Part shown: positions 7,237-15,918 of the stretch, in pieces | How positions within the stretch are numbered: position 1 is the stretch's first letter | How the letters are laid out: each line of letters opens with the position of its first letter | Assembly (NCBI GenBank): GCA_001803235.1 | Contig: MHBL01000444.1 | Location: 1-55,189 of the forward strand | DNA from: Lentisphaerae bacterium RIFOXYA12_64_32 | GTDB taxonomy: Bacteria; Verrucomicrobiota; Lentisphaeria; Oligosphaerales; YB12-FULL-65-16 | Reading direction: 5' to 3' | DNA length: 55,189 bases | Notes under the pieces: generated by a model | Seen by the model: only the letters and a program-made list of their open reading frames with translations | Database searches by the model: none | What the model was told of the DNA's origin: nothing | Translations under genes and position numbers: made by a program

Positions 7237-10200
7237 ATGACACCCACCAGCCCGTCCATTTGTGCCTTCAGTCTCCGGGATCTGCCGGCGAACGCACTCC
7301 TCTTGGTCGTCGTGATGGCCACCGCAGGGATGCCCAACATCAGCACGGCTGACACGGACCGGACCCGGGCGGCGCTCATATTCGAGCCGCAGGACTGGAC
7401 CGAACCGAAGGACGCCTGGCTCGTCAACCAATCCACGCCCGACAAATGGAATCTCTGGAGCAGCGACAAGGATGCGGAGAAGCGCTGGACAACCGGTGTC
7501 GTCCTGCAAGGCCCGGCGGTCGAGAAGGACCGCAACTCCCCCGAGGAGGGCGCCCCCCCGCTGTACACACGGATCACCGGAATCCCCGAAGGCTGCTACG
7601 ACGTCAGTATCAAGGTTGCCCGGGCTCTGGGCGTGTCCCTGGACGGTAAGACCTGGCGTCGCTACACCGGTGGCCCGCTGGCGGAAAACCTCCGCATCAC
7701 CGACGGCACGTTCGAAGTCTGGGTCGACGACCGCTACGCGAGCACCCCACCGGGGCCCTGTTACTACGACCAAGTCATCCTGCAGCCACGACGGCAAACG
7801 CGCAAGGACATCGCCAACTCCCGGTTCGAGTCGGTCGACCAGGGGCAACCCGTCGACTGGGACGTCAAGGGCCATCTCACCTATGACGCCGGCAACAGGT
7901 TTGCCCGCCTGGCCTCCGACCCGCGCCAGACGTTGCTGCTGCCAGAGAAGTACGACGGGATTTCGCTGTCACAGACACTCGTCCTCAAGCCGGGCCACTA
8001 CCTGCTGAAGGCCACAGCGCGCGCGAACACCATGGAGTGCATCCTGTTCGCACGGTCGCTCGACTACCGGGGCATTGGCGACCGGTGCCAGGTTCTGACC
8101 GGGCCGTTCGGCGTGCCGATTGGCGTGTCCCCCGAACTTGCCTCCGTCGAGTTGCCGTTCTTCGTCGAGGACGAGAACGGCGCCGAGCGGGAGGTCACCG
8201 TCGGGATCACCAATCAGTACGCTGTCCCGGTTCACCTGGAGGTGGACATCCGCGAGATGACACTGGAACGGCTCGGGGATACGGAACTGACTTACCACTG
8301 GGCGGAAAAACTCCAGATGACGCCACACCACGGCCTGACCACGCTGCGGGACAACACGCAGTGGGAACGCCCGGACCGCGTCATCTTCACCGATACGTAC
8401 ACCGGCGCCGAAGTGTGGCTCATGACCCAAGGCGAGAAGTCCTACTTGCGCGCCCAGGGCGTTCACAGTTTCAGCCCGAACGGCAAGTACCTCTACATCA
8501 AAGACCCCGGTGTGATCGTACGGACCGACGGTTCGGCGCGGTACGAAGGTTTCAAGGGCTACCCCACCTGCGAGCCGTGGCTGGCGCCCTGGCTGCAGCG
8601 TCGCCTGCCCAAGGATACGGACCCGGCCGACTGGGTCCTGGCCACCCGACCGGACATGGTCAAGATCAACCTGAAACACGTGGTGACCGGGCAGATGGTC
8701 GAGGTCCCGTTGCCGACACGGGAAGGCTGGACGCTCAAACTCCTGCCTGGCAAGGTCAGCGGCATCAGCCTGCAGCAAGTCACCCACGACACCCTGGTCT
8801 GGATGTCTGACGACCAACGGAAGATTGGCCTGTCGGATTCGACCGGCGCGCGTTTCCGCGCCTTTGACCTCAAAACCGTCTCTGACGACCCGGCCAAGGA
8901 CGTTCTTCTCTGGCGCGACCAAGTGAGCTGGCTGTTCGGTTTCGACGGACGCTGCTACGTCGGCTACATCCTCAATTGGGTCCCCTTCATGAATGGGTAC
9001 GACCGGTCGCCGGAGAACACCGTCAACCCCGGCCAGATGTGGGCGTTACCCATCGCCGAAGATGACACGCGCGGCATCCTGCAGATTGTCGACGGGTACC
9101 AATACTGGGGCATGTGCATGCATCCCTACAAACTCACCGACGGCTCGCTTCTGCACTGGTGGACCGCCACGCACCGGGCCATGAACGGGCAGGCGGGGTT
9201 CCGCATCCGCGGCAACGGCTACAGCACCCTGGCGCTCGAAGACGCGGGCACCGCCCAAATCCGACACTTCGTCGGCTCCTATCCCTGCCTCGATCACATC
9301 GATTTCAGTCACTCCGACTTCGTCATTCCCGAAAGCCTTCTGTACCCGTACGTGCTGCTCTTCATCGATGTGAAGCGCCGCGCCATGTGGCCCATCAGTT
9401 GCCTCCAGTTCCGCGACTACGGCCCGTACACGGCGGGCGGCGGCGCGGGACTGCAGGCGCAAAACCCCAGCCCCGACGTCACCAAGGTCGCCTGCGTCTC
9501 ATCGATGCTGTGCCGAACCGGCATCGACGGGACGCCTTGGGACGGGAATCAGGTCATTGCCGGGAAACGGCCCAAGACCGCGCTGGACGTGTACAACGTA
9601 GTGGTGCGATATCCGCAACCGCCGGCGAACGTCCGCCTGCATGGCACTAGCGTTGAATGGGAAAAGCCACTATACCACAAAGAGATACGTGGATACAACC
9701 TCTACCGAGCCGAGAACAGCGGTGTCGGCTTCGCGAAAGTCAATGATCGCCTCATCGAAGGCCTGGCGTACCCGCTGCCCGGCGACGCGAAGACTGGATT
9801 CGTCGTGCTCACGTCGGTCGAGCACTCCGGGCTGGAGAGCCGGATGTTCTCCGAGGAACTGGCGGTCGGCCAAGGCAACGCGCCATTCAGGCACTTCTAC
9901 GAAGCCGAGTGCGCCGAGCTCGCGCAGCCGATGGCGCCCCTGTTCGACACGCCGGGCTGCAGCAACGCCTACGCGGTCGCCGTCCAGGACCGCGACCTGC
10001 TGTACAAGGCGCGGCTGGCCGCTGGCCTGGCGGGCACCGGAAGCCTTGCCGTGCGTATCCCAGCCGCGGGTTCGTGCCGCATCCTCACCCGTGTCCGTGC
10101 CCTGAAGCCCGGGCGCTCCGGCCGCATCGAGTTCAAGGTGAACCAAGCCGCTGTCGGCGGCGTTACCGTCGACACCTCGGAATGGCGCTGGCTGCCCCTC

Positions 10201-11394
10201 GATGGCGCACCGCCCAACCTGGAAGCCGGCACCACCCAGGTCACGTTCGGCAGCAGCGATGCAGGCATTGCGCTGGATAGCGTGTGCCTGACCAACGATC
10301 CGGCCTTCACACCCGCCGGCAAGGGCAATACGCCGAGCGTTCCGCCCAGTGCCCCGAGCGGACTCCGCATCCTGCCGCTCACGGCCGCCGACGACGACGT
10401 GGCCCCGAAGACGAAACCGGGTGATCCGCCCTGCATCAAGCTCGTATGGTCCCCCGTCAGCGCCCCGCAGGGTGTCCATCACTACAGCGTCTACCGCAGC
10501 ATTGGTCCCGGCTTCGTGGTCGGCCCCGAAACGCTGCTTGGCAGCCCGGCAATACCGGTCTTCTACGACTGCGGCCTCGAATCGCGCGTGTACCAGTACC
10601 GCGTCGCCACCGTCGACGCCTGGGGTAACGAGTCGGCCGCATCGGAAACGTTCGCCTGCGAACCGCCCCCGCCCTCGGTCATGGCCAAGGCCGACGTCCG
10701 ACTACCCGGCATCGGCCACGGCGATGAGGTGGTGTTCGATGCCACACCGAGTACCGCGACGAAGGGCAACATTGCCGCCTACCGGTGGGACTTCGGCGAT
10801 GGCACGCAGGCGGAAGGCAAGACCGTCCGCCACGCGTACCCCAAGGGTGGCCGCTACACCGCAACGCTGACCGTCGTGGGTGATACCGGCGAACGCTCCG
10901 TCCTCCAAACCCCGGCCTTCGTGCATCCGCCGCAGGTCCGGGACTTAACCGAAGACCGCGTCATCCCGGTGGAGGCGGAGACTCTCGCGGCTGAGGGCGG
11001 CGGGACCTCTCAGAGGCTCGAAGGCCGCATGAACGCCTCCGGGAGCGTCGTCAGCTACTGGGAGAAAGACAAGGGCCACTGGCTGGAGTGGGAGGTGCCC
11101 GTCACCACCGCCGGCACTTACACCGTCCTCCTGAAGTACTGCAGCGGCTCGGAACAGGCCTTGCGCGATCTGAAGTTGGACGGGGAGTTCCCGAACGACG
11201 CGTGCAGGCAGCTCCAGTTCCCCGGCACGCACGGATTCTCGAGCGATGCGGACAACTGGGTTTACCGTACCGTCGACGACGCTGCCGGCGGGCCGTTGCA
11301 CCTATTCCTCACGGCCGGCACGCACCGCCTGCGCATGACCAACCTCGGCGGCGGCATGGGCCTCGATTTTATCCTGTTCGTCCGCCAACCGTGA
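7237..11394 (+). CDS. Very large secreted multidomain protein (Fn3, PKD and CBM-like domains)
   Basis: This 1385-residue exported protein has a long signal peptide with a hydrophobic core at about residues 20-33. The order is: beta-sandwich domains (about 45-380); a Trp/Tyr/Asp-rich region with repeated strands that may form a propeller (about 390-780); a fibronectin type III-like domain (about 785-880); a CBM-like domain beginning FYEAECAEL (about 885-1025); a second Fn3-like domain (about 1040-1140); a PKD domain with the diagnostic WDFGDGT (about 1148-1230); and a C-terminal CBM6/malectin-like domain beginning VEAETLA (about 1243-1385). GAGAGG precedes the ATG. No catalytic signature is obvious. 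It probably binds extracellular polysaccharide. Repeat B copies flank it on both sides. Confidence 0.75.
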   Translation: MTPTSPSICAFSLRDLPANALLLVVVMATAGMPNISTADTDRTRAALIFEPQDWTEPKDAWLVNQSTPDKWNLWSSDKDAEKRWTTGVVLQGPAVEKDRNSPEEGAPPLYTRITGIPEGCYDVSIKVARALGVSLDGKTWRRYTGGPLAENLRITDGTFEVWVDDRYASTPPGPCYYDQVILQPRRQTRKDIANSRFESVDQGQPVDWDVKGHLTYDAGNRFARLASDPRQTLLLPEKYDGISLSQTLVLKPGHYLLKATARANTMECILFARSLDYRGIGDRCQVLTGPFGVPIGVSPELASVELPFFVEDENGAEREVTVGITNQYAVPVHLEVDIREMTLERLGDTELTYHWAEKLQMTPHHGLTTLRDNTQWERPDRVIFTDTYTGAEVWLMTQGEKSYLRAQGVHSFSPNGKYLYIKDPGVIVRTDGSARYEGFKGYPTCEPWLAPWLQRRLPKDTDPADWVLATRPDMVKINLKHVVTGQMVEVPLPTREGWTLKLLPGKVSGISLQQVTHDTLVWMSDDQRKIGLSDSTGARFRAFDLKTVSDDPAKDVLLWRDQVSWLFGFDGRCYVGYILNWVPFMNGYDRSPENTVNPGQMWALPIAEDDTRGILQIVDGYQYWGMCMHPYKLTDGSLLHWWTATHRAMNGQAGFRIRGNGYSTLALEDAGTAQIRHFVGSYPCLDHIDFSHSDFVIPESLLYPYVLLFIDVKRRAMWPISCLQFRDYGPYTAGGGAGLQAQNPSPDVTKVACVSSMLCRTGIDGTPWDGNQVIAGKRPKTALDVYNVVVRYPQPPANVRLHGTSVEWEKPLYHKEIRGYNLYRAENSGVGFAKVNDRLIEGLAYPLPGDAKTGFVVLTSVEHSGLESRMFSEELAVGQGNAPFRHFYEAECAELAQPMAPLFDTPGCSNAYAVAVQDRDLLYKARLAAGLAGTGSLAVRIPAAGSCRILTRVRALKPGRSGRIEFKVNQAAVGGVTVDTSEWRWLPLDGAPPNLEAGTTQVTFGSSDAGIALDSVCLTNDPAFTPAGKGNTPSVPPSAPSGLRILPLTAADDDVAPKTKPGDPPCIKLVWSPVSAPQGVHHYSVYRSIGPGFVVGPETLLGSPAIPVFYDCGLESRVYQYRVATVDAWGNESAASETFACEPPPPSVMAKADVRLPGIGHGDEVVFDATPSTATKGNIAAYRWDFGDGTQAEGKTVRHAYPKGGRYTATLTVVGDTGERSVLQTPAFVHPPQVRDLTEDRVIPVEAETLAAEGGGTSQRLEGRMNASGSVVSYWEKDKGHWLEWEVPVTTAGTYTVLLKYCSGSEQALRDLKLDGEFPNDACRQLQFPGTHGFSSDADNWVYRTVDDAAGGPLHLFLTAGTHRLRMTNLGGGMGLDFILFVRQP

Positions 11395-11416
11395 CAGTTC
11401 ACGACGGATGCGAAGG

Positions 11417-11538
11417 GTGGCGCGGAACCTCTGGGACCGCAGCGGGGTGCTCGGGTCCGTCCCGGACCGAGGCCCTCGGCCGGGGACCGGCCGGCGCACC
11501 CCGCTTCGGCGCGGGACGCGCCGAGCCACCGCGCGCAC
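11417..11538 (+). repeat. Dispersed repeat family B, copy B2
   Basis: A 122-bp copy in the same orientation as B1, with 25 of the first 27 bases identical and a near-identical right end (CCGCTTCGGCGCGGGACGCG). It contains the internal hairpin GGTCCG-TCC-CGGACC. It ends 60 bp before the start codon of the URO-D family gene. Confidence 0.75.
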
Positions 11539-11598
11539 AATCGAAACGCGGCTGCGGAGGGAATTGCGGTGGATGATCACCGGACACGGAGCGAAACT

Positions 11599-12624
11599 AT
11601 GGACAGAACCAGCATGACTGGCCTCGAACGCACGCGCCGATGCCTCGCCGGCGGGCCGGTGGATCGACTTCCCGTGTTACCCATTCTCCACAGCGGTCTG
11701 GCACCGCTCGCCGGAGTGCCACTCGGACGTTTCCTCACGGACGCCGACGCGATGGCCGGCGTACTGCTCGACGGCTACCGCCGTTTCGGGTACGATGGCA
11801 TTCAGTTCTCGCTCGGCGTCACGGCCGAAGCCGAAGCGCTCGGCGCACGCGTGACACAACCGGAAGACGGCGCACCCATCCTGACCGAACACCTGGTCGC
11901 GGACTGGGCCAACCTGCCGCGCCTGGCCGAGCGCGAGCCTGAACGCGCCGGCCGATTCCCGCTGTTCGCCGATGCCATAGCAAGGGTGATGGACGCTGTC
12001 GGAGCGGAGGCATTCATCCTGCCCACGCTGCGCGGCCCGCTGCTCATGGCGTCGCAACTGCGCGGCGTCGAACCGCTCCTGATGGACATGCTCGACACCC
12101 CGGAGCAGATCGACCGGCTGCTGTCCTTTACGACCGACGTCGCCCTGCGCCTGGGGCGCTGGCTACGCCGAACGGGCGCGCACGGACTGGTCCTGGGCGA
12201 AGCGACCTGTTCGCCCAGTTTCATCTCCCCAACACTATACCGGGAACTGGTCCTGCCCCACCACCGACGCCTCATTGCCGACCTGAAAGCCGCGGGCTGG
12301 GAAACCGTGGGACTGCACATCTGCGGCGCCACACTGCCGATCGTCGACGACGTCATCAGCACCGGTGCCGACTTCATGGACGTGGACTACCAAGTCCCGG
12401 CAGAAGACATCCTGGCGCGGACCGCGAACCGCATGGCGCTGCGCGGCAACCTGGATCCGAGTTCCGTCCTGCGCTTCGGCAAGCCCGCCGACGTGCGGCA
12501 ACGGACCGTCGCTCTGCTGGCGCAGGTGCGCAGTTCGCGCTGGATCGTCAGCAGCGGCTGTGACATTCCGCCCGGCACCCCGGCCGCGAACATCGCCGCC
12601 CTGGTCGAGGCGTGCCGGGGGTAG
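11599..12624 (+). CDS. URO-D superfamily protein (uroporphyrinogen decarboxylase / MtaA-like methyltransferase)
   Basis: This 341-residue cytoplasmic protein has the overall plan of the uroporphyrinogen decarboxylase superfamily, with GLERTRRCLAGGPVDRLPV near the start. A conserved HICG and a later Cys in SSGCDIPPGTP resemble the His-X-Cys...Cys zinc site of corrinoid-dependent methyltransferases such as MtaA and CmuA better than true HemE, which lacks that site. The gene stands apart from any haem gene. Homologs with this context are frequent in polysaccharide-degrading PVC bacteria, often near dehydrogenases, but no corrinoid protein is visible here. The ATG at 11599 has ACGGAG upstream; an ATG at 11569 in frame is possible. 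Substrate unknown. Confidence 0.75.
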   Translation: MDRTSMTGLERTRRCLAGGPVDRLPVLPILHSGLAPLAGVPLGRFLTDADAMAGVLLDGYRRFGYDGIQFSLGVTAEAEALGARVTQPEDGAPILTEHLVADWANLPRLAEREPERAGRFPLFADAIARVMDAVGAEAFILPTLRGPLLMASQLRGVEPLLMDMLDTPEQIDRLLSFTTDVALRLGRWLRRTGAHGLVLGEATCSPSFISPTLYRELVLPHHRRLIADLKAAGWETVGLHICGATLPIVDDVISTGADFMDVDYQVPAEDILARTANRMALRGNLDPSSVLRFGKPADVRQRTVALLAQVRSSRWIVSSGCDIPPGTPAANIAALVEACRG

Positions 12625-12962
12625 ACGCGACGATGGTCGGGGCTCGGCACCCGCCCGCCCCTCGACCTCTCAGGATCGCCTGGCTCGCGGAGTACCGCCC
12701 CGCCCCAGAAAGCAGCCGGCGAGACGCCGGCGCTCCAGGGACACCGCAGCCTGTGCCGTTAAGCAGTGTCCTTCCCCCCATGCCCCGCAAACCAAACCGG
12801 AACGGGGGACAGCTCAGGCTTCTAGTTCCGCGTTTACGCGGTCCGGGTTGTGCGTGGTTGCGGGAAAGGGACCGGCTAACGGTGGAACTACGAACGGAAA
12901 CTGCCGCCGGAGTTTGGGGCATTCGTGTCAGCACCGCGGCACGCAGCAGGCACGCCGACGCA
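12625..12962. other. Intergenic region with one short hairpin
   Basis: This 338-bp gap lies between convergent genes. It contains a perfect hairpin, GCCGGCG (12715-12721), AGA, CGCCGGC (12725-12731), inside a stretch of the type often repeated in such genomes. I see no convincing gene, promoter or terminator with a T-run. Confidence 0.4.
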
Positions 12963-14381
12963 TCACCCCTGGGCGTCGACCTGGAAGTAGAACACCGGCA
13001 CCTGGTACTGCCACGGCGACGAGGGCCCTGTTTCCGACGTGTCCCAGACGGGCGCGTGCGCCTCACACGGCGTGCCCTTCCGGGCTTGGATGAGCCGGGA
13101 GAGGCGCGGGTCGGCATACCGTTTTCCGGCCACCTCCAGCACGGGGGCGATCAGCAACACTCCACCCCGGAACTCCAACCGGTTCCAGCCGGCGAACAAC
13201 CCGTTGCACACCGGGATGGCGATCCTCTCCCCGGCCCGCGCCCCTGTGGGCAGTTCGCCGGCGACACACTGGTTGCACATAACGGGAACCGCTTCCGGCA
13301 CATCGCCGGCCAGACAGAAGCTGAACGTACCCGACACCGGCCGAACGCCAGGTTCCGACAGGGACGGTTCGACGAACAGATCGACCACCGTGTGCTTGTC
13401 CCCGGTTGCCAGCGGCAGACTCACATACCCGCCGCCACCGGCCGGGACTCCAGTCGGAGTCTCGGCCGCAGCCCCGGTGTAGGGGTCGATGACGTTGACA
13501 GCCGCGTCCGGTGGCCAGACTCGCAGGGAGTAGTGTTCGCGAATCGCCACCTCAGCGCCATGCGCGCAGCAGTAGTGCCGCAGAGCGCCGTGGTCATCCA
13601 CGAACAGCGCGTAGCCGCTACGGCCGCCGTCGATGCACGTTTCGCGCCGCCACCAGGCGCCACAGAACGACGCCGTGGTGTACGTCGTCCAGCGGCCGCT
13701 GCGCCACGCGCCGTTCTGGTGGTCGCACCCGCTGACCTCGACGTAATCAAGGTCGTCGCGCAGGACATCCCGAACCTGGTCCGCACCCAGGACAGACAGC
13801 GTGCGATGCCCGGAACGCGGTTCGCCGGGCAGATCCCGGAGTTGGTGATGGTCGACCAGGATCACCGTCTGGCCGGACCGACATCGCCGCAGGTCGGCTT
13901 CCAGCCACGCAACCTGCTCGTCGTCGACGTCCATACCGACGCGGTATCCCGGCACGCCCACGGCGTGACAGCGCCAGACGTCCAGAATAACCACATGGTA
14001 GTCGCGCCAGTCGAAGCTCTGAAACCGTGGTCCCAGAACACTCTCAAATACTTCCTTGCCATAGCTGCCGTCAGGACTGCCGCGCCCAGAATCAGCCAAG
14101 TCGTGATTGCCAACCGCATGAAAGGCGGGACACGGCAAGCCGGCTAGTGCCTCCTTGTACCGGTCCAGGATGCGGCGCAGTTCCGCGGCCGGCGTGGTCA
14201 AGGCCATGCTCGCAGAGGCAATGTCGCCGCCGCAGATCACAAAGGCGGGCGGTGGCGACATCCGCCGTACGTCCCGGACGAACCGGTCGAACGTCGCCCA
14301 GCCCCGGTCGGTGCCGCCGGCCAGGTGCAGGTCCGTGATGAACAGGAAACGGTCCGAGTCGTGGTTGAGCGCAGTGCCCAC
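12963..14381 (-). CDS. Calcineurin-like metallophosphoesterase with C-terminal beta domain
   Basis: This 472-residue protein starts with the classic metallophosphoesterase motifs in order: D-x-H in TDLHLAGG, GGDI, and GNHD within the first 110 residues. A His-rich LVDHHQL follows near residue 170, so the two-metal active site looks complete. The C-terminal half is beta-rich and resembles the extra domain of secreted calcineurin-like phosphoesterases, perhaps for substrate or surface binding. There is no clear signal peptide with this start. It lies 30 bases downstream of the glycerophosphodiesterase gene on the same strand, so the two are probably one operon concerned with phosphate ester or phospholipid head-group breakdown. 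Substrate not predictable. Confidence 0.8.
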   Translation of the reverse strand: MGTALNHDSDRFLFITDLHLAGGTDRGWATFDRFVRDVRRMSPPPAFVICGGDIASASMALTTPAAELRRILDRYKEALAGLPCPAFHAVGNHDLADSGRGSPDGSYGKEVFESVLGPRFQSFDWRDYHVVILDVWRCHAVGVPGYRVGMDVDDEQVAWLEADLRRCRSGQTVILVDHHQLRDLPGEPRSGHRTLSVLGADQVRDVLRDDLDYVEVSGCDHQNGAWRSGRWTTYTTASFCGAWWRRETCIDGGRSGYALFVDDHGALRHYCCAHGAEVAIREHYSLRVWPPDAAVNVIDPYTGAAAETPTGVPAGGGGYVSLPLATGDKHTVVDLFVEPSLSEPGVRPVSGTFSFCLAGDVPEAVPVMCNQCVAGELPTGARAGERIAIPVCNGLFAGWNRLEFRGGVLLIAPVLEVAGKRYADPRLSRLIQARKGTPCEAHAPVWDTSETGPSSPWQYQVPVFYFQVDAQG

Positions 14382-14411
14382 GTTTGCCTCCCCGGGTCGG
14401 TCGTCCGCACG

Positions 14412-15167
14412 TCAGTCAGCGAGTCCCCGGTCCCGGAGTCCCGCTCGCACCTGTCCAATGTCGTTGGTGAGCGGCGCCAGAATGCCCTTGCCGAACAATT
14501 CAGCGATCTCCGTGGCATCGTCGCTCCAGAAAAGATGGGTGATCAGGCCGGCGTCGCGGGCGGCGTCCACGTCGGCCTGCGTGTAGCCCTGGCGTCCGAA
14601 CTGGAGGCGGCCGCACTCGAACTTCAACGCGTTCCGCAGCAACCCCGCGCCGCTGTCCTGGCCTTCCAGGCAGCAGCGCGTCATTTCCGGGAAAATCCGC
14701 CGGCCTGCGTCGAGCACCGCGGCATCGCCGGCAATGTAGCTCCCGCACGGCGGCGTCCGGGCTCGGAAGTACTCACGCAGGAACCGGATGATCAGCCCAT
14801 CCGGCCCGGGGTCTTTGACGTGGATGTTCAGCGGCACGTAGCAGGTGCAGAACTCGAGCGTCTCCTCGAGCGTCGGGAAGCCGGTACCGGGGAGGAGCGA
14901 ACCGTCCGGCATGCGGATCTGCGCTCTCCGCAGTTCGTCCAGCGTCAGGCTGTCGTGCGCACCTCGCAGGTTGCTGACGCGGTCCACGGTCGGATCGTGA
15001 CAGACGAACGGCACGCGGTCCTTCGAGCACCACACGTCGATCTCGATCTCGTCGGCACCGGCGGCAATAGCAGCCCCGAAAGCAGCCAGCGAGTTTTCCG
15101 GAAACCGCGCAGCCCAGCCGCGGTGCGCAATCAAAATCGGATGTTCGTTGGACGCAGGGCGGCTCAT
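14412..15167 (-). CDS. Glycerophosphodiester phosphodiesterase family protein
   Basis: This 251-residue protein carries the GDPD hallmarks: HRG at the N-terminus (LIAHRGW), PENSLAAF, the metal ligands in EIEIDVW, and the catalytic second His in HDPTVDRVS. Such enzymes hydrolyse glycerophosphodiesters to sn-glycerol 3-phosphate and an alcohol, using a divalent metal. There is no signal peptide, so a cytoplasmic UgpQ-like location is likely. The start is strongly supported by AGGAGGG on the minus strand just upstream. It is followed after 30 bases by the metallophosphoesterase gene and preceded by a probable gene remnant. Confidence 0.85.
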   Translation of the reverse strand: MSRPASNEHPILIAHRGWAARFPENSLAAFGAAIAAGADEIEIDVWCSKDRVPFVCHDPTVDRVSNLRGAHDSLTLDELRRAQIRMPDGSLLPGTGFPTLEETLEFCTCYVPLNIHVKDPGPDGLIIRFLREYFRARTPPCGSYIAGDAAVLDAGRRIFPEMTRCCLEGQDSGAGLLRNALKFECGRLQFGRQGYTQADVDAARDAGLITHLFWSDDATEIAELFGKGILAPLTNDIGQVRAGLRDRGLAD

Positions 15168-15188
15168 GATTCTCCCTCCTGATAGACG

Positions 15189-15404
15189 TCAGGGCGTCGG
15201 TCCTCGAGCAGGAACGACCGAACCGGCGCGTCGGGTTGGCCGTGGCAACGCGGCTTGCGCCAGTTGGGCGGCAGCCAGCTCAAGCAACTCCAAAGCCGCA
15301 GCACGTGTGGCGGAATGCGCCGCCAGCGACGCGTCCGCCGGGTACGGCGGCTGCACGGCAACAACGGTGATCCGTCGGTCTTGCTTCTTGGCACCCACGA
15401 GCAT
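15189..15404 (-). pseudogene. Possible remnant of a carbon-nitrogen hydrolase-like gene
   Basis: The frame begins with a short basic start, then RITVVAVQPPYPADASLAAH and a helix rich in Ala/Leu/Glu. This resembles the first strand and helix of nitrilase/carbon-nitrogen hydrolase proteins, in which a VAxVQ-like strand opens the domain. The similarity ends after about 50 residues and the frame then reads Arg/Pro-rich sequence to a stop. The Glu, Lys and Cys catalytic triad that would follow is absent. I read it as a 5' remnant of a lost gene upstream of the glycerophosphodiesterase; it could also be chance. Confidence 0.3.
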
Positions 15405-15540
15405 CCCTCCGCCACGCTATCCTGGCACTATAACCTGACGCAGCCCCGGGCGCGAGGCGCGGTTTGCTCTCCGCGCCGAACCGGACGCACGCACGGGGGA
15501 GCTGCGTGAAGCGTCAGCGCCCCCGGCCGGCAGACCGGCC

Positions 15541-15801
15541 GATCATGTGTGGGCGTTACTCACTGTTTGTTCGGGCGGGAGCGGCTCGCTCCCGCGGGGG
15601 CCGGAGCGAGCCGCTCCGGCCACTCTACCGCAGCCCGCGAGTAACATGGGAATCGCGGGTGATGCTAGCACCGAAACCGGCACGTCGTCTTGAGCCTGCG
15701 GGCAAGAGACTGCCCGCACCACGGCCCGAGCCAGCCGGAGTCAGTAGCCCGGCCAGTCCATTGGCCGGCATTTCACCCCCCACACGCCACTGACGCATTA
15801 C
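15541..15801 (+). repeat. Dispersed repeat family A, copy A3 (long form)
   Basis: The left module opens with GTTACTC (15555-15561) and closes with GAGTAAC (15639-15645). Between them are two GC hairpins, GGGAGC-GGCTC-GCTCCC and CCGGAGCG-AGC-CGCTCCGG, the latter shared with copy A2. The right module begins GTAACATGGGAATCGCGGGT and ends CTGACGCATTAC (15790-15801), with the hairpin TGCGGGCA-AGAGAC-TGCCCGCA inside. The leftmost bases (CCGATCAT at 15538-15545) recur at the left end of the copy at 49693. It occupies most of the gap before the lipoprotein gene. Confidence 0.7.
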
Positions 15802-15820
15802 CCACGTAACTGCAGCCTGT

Positions 15821-15849
15821 TTGCCTTGCGGCGGGTAACGGAGTATTAT
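15821..15849 (+). promoter_or_regulatory. Predicted promoter for the BamE-like lipoprotein
   Basis: TTGCCT (15821-15826), a 17-nt spacer and TATTAT (15844-15849) form a good sigma-70-type promoter. The -35 box follows the CTGACGCATTAC end of repeat A3 after exactly 19 nt, which would put the 12-mer at about -66 to -55, a typical class I activator position. The predicted start is near 15856. Confidence 0.5.
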
Positions 15850-15918
15850 TCTGCCGCCGTGTTTAACGATAGCGGCCGATCGGCCACGACGACGCCCACA
15901 AGACAAGGAGCGCCCCGA

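Noticed and set aside
12612..14147. A 511-codon plus-strand open frame.
   Set aside because: It is Arg/His/Pro-rich and is the antisense shadow of the metallophosphoesterase gene, whose motifs are clear on the other strand.
15545..15574. The frame ATG TGT GGG CGT TAC... reads MCGRYSLFVR, like the start of an SRAP/YedK peptidase.
   Set aside because: The same DNA aligns with the left end of repeat copy A4 at 49693 (CCGATCAT...GTTACTC), the match stops after ten codons, and no ribosome-binding site is present. It is repeat sequence.
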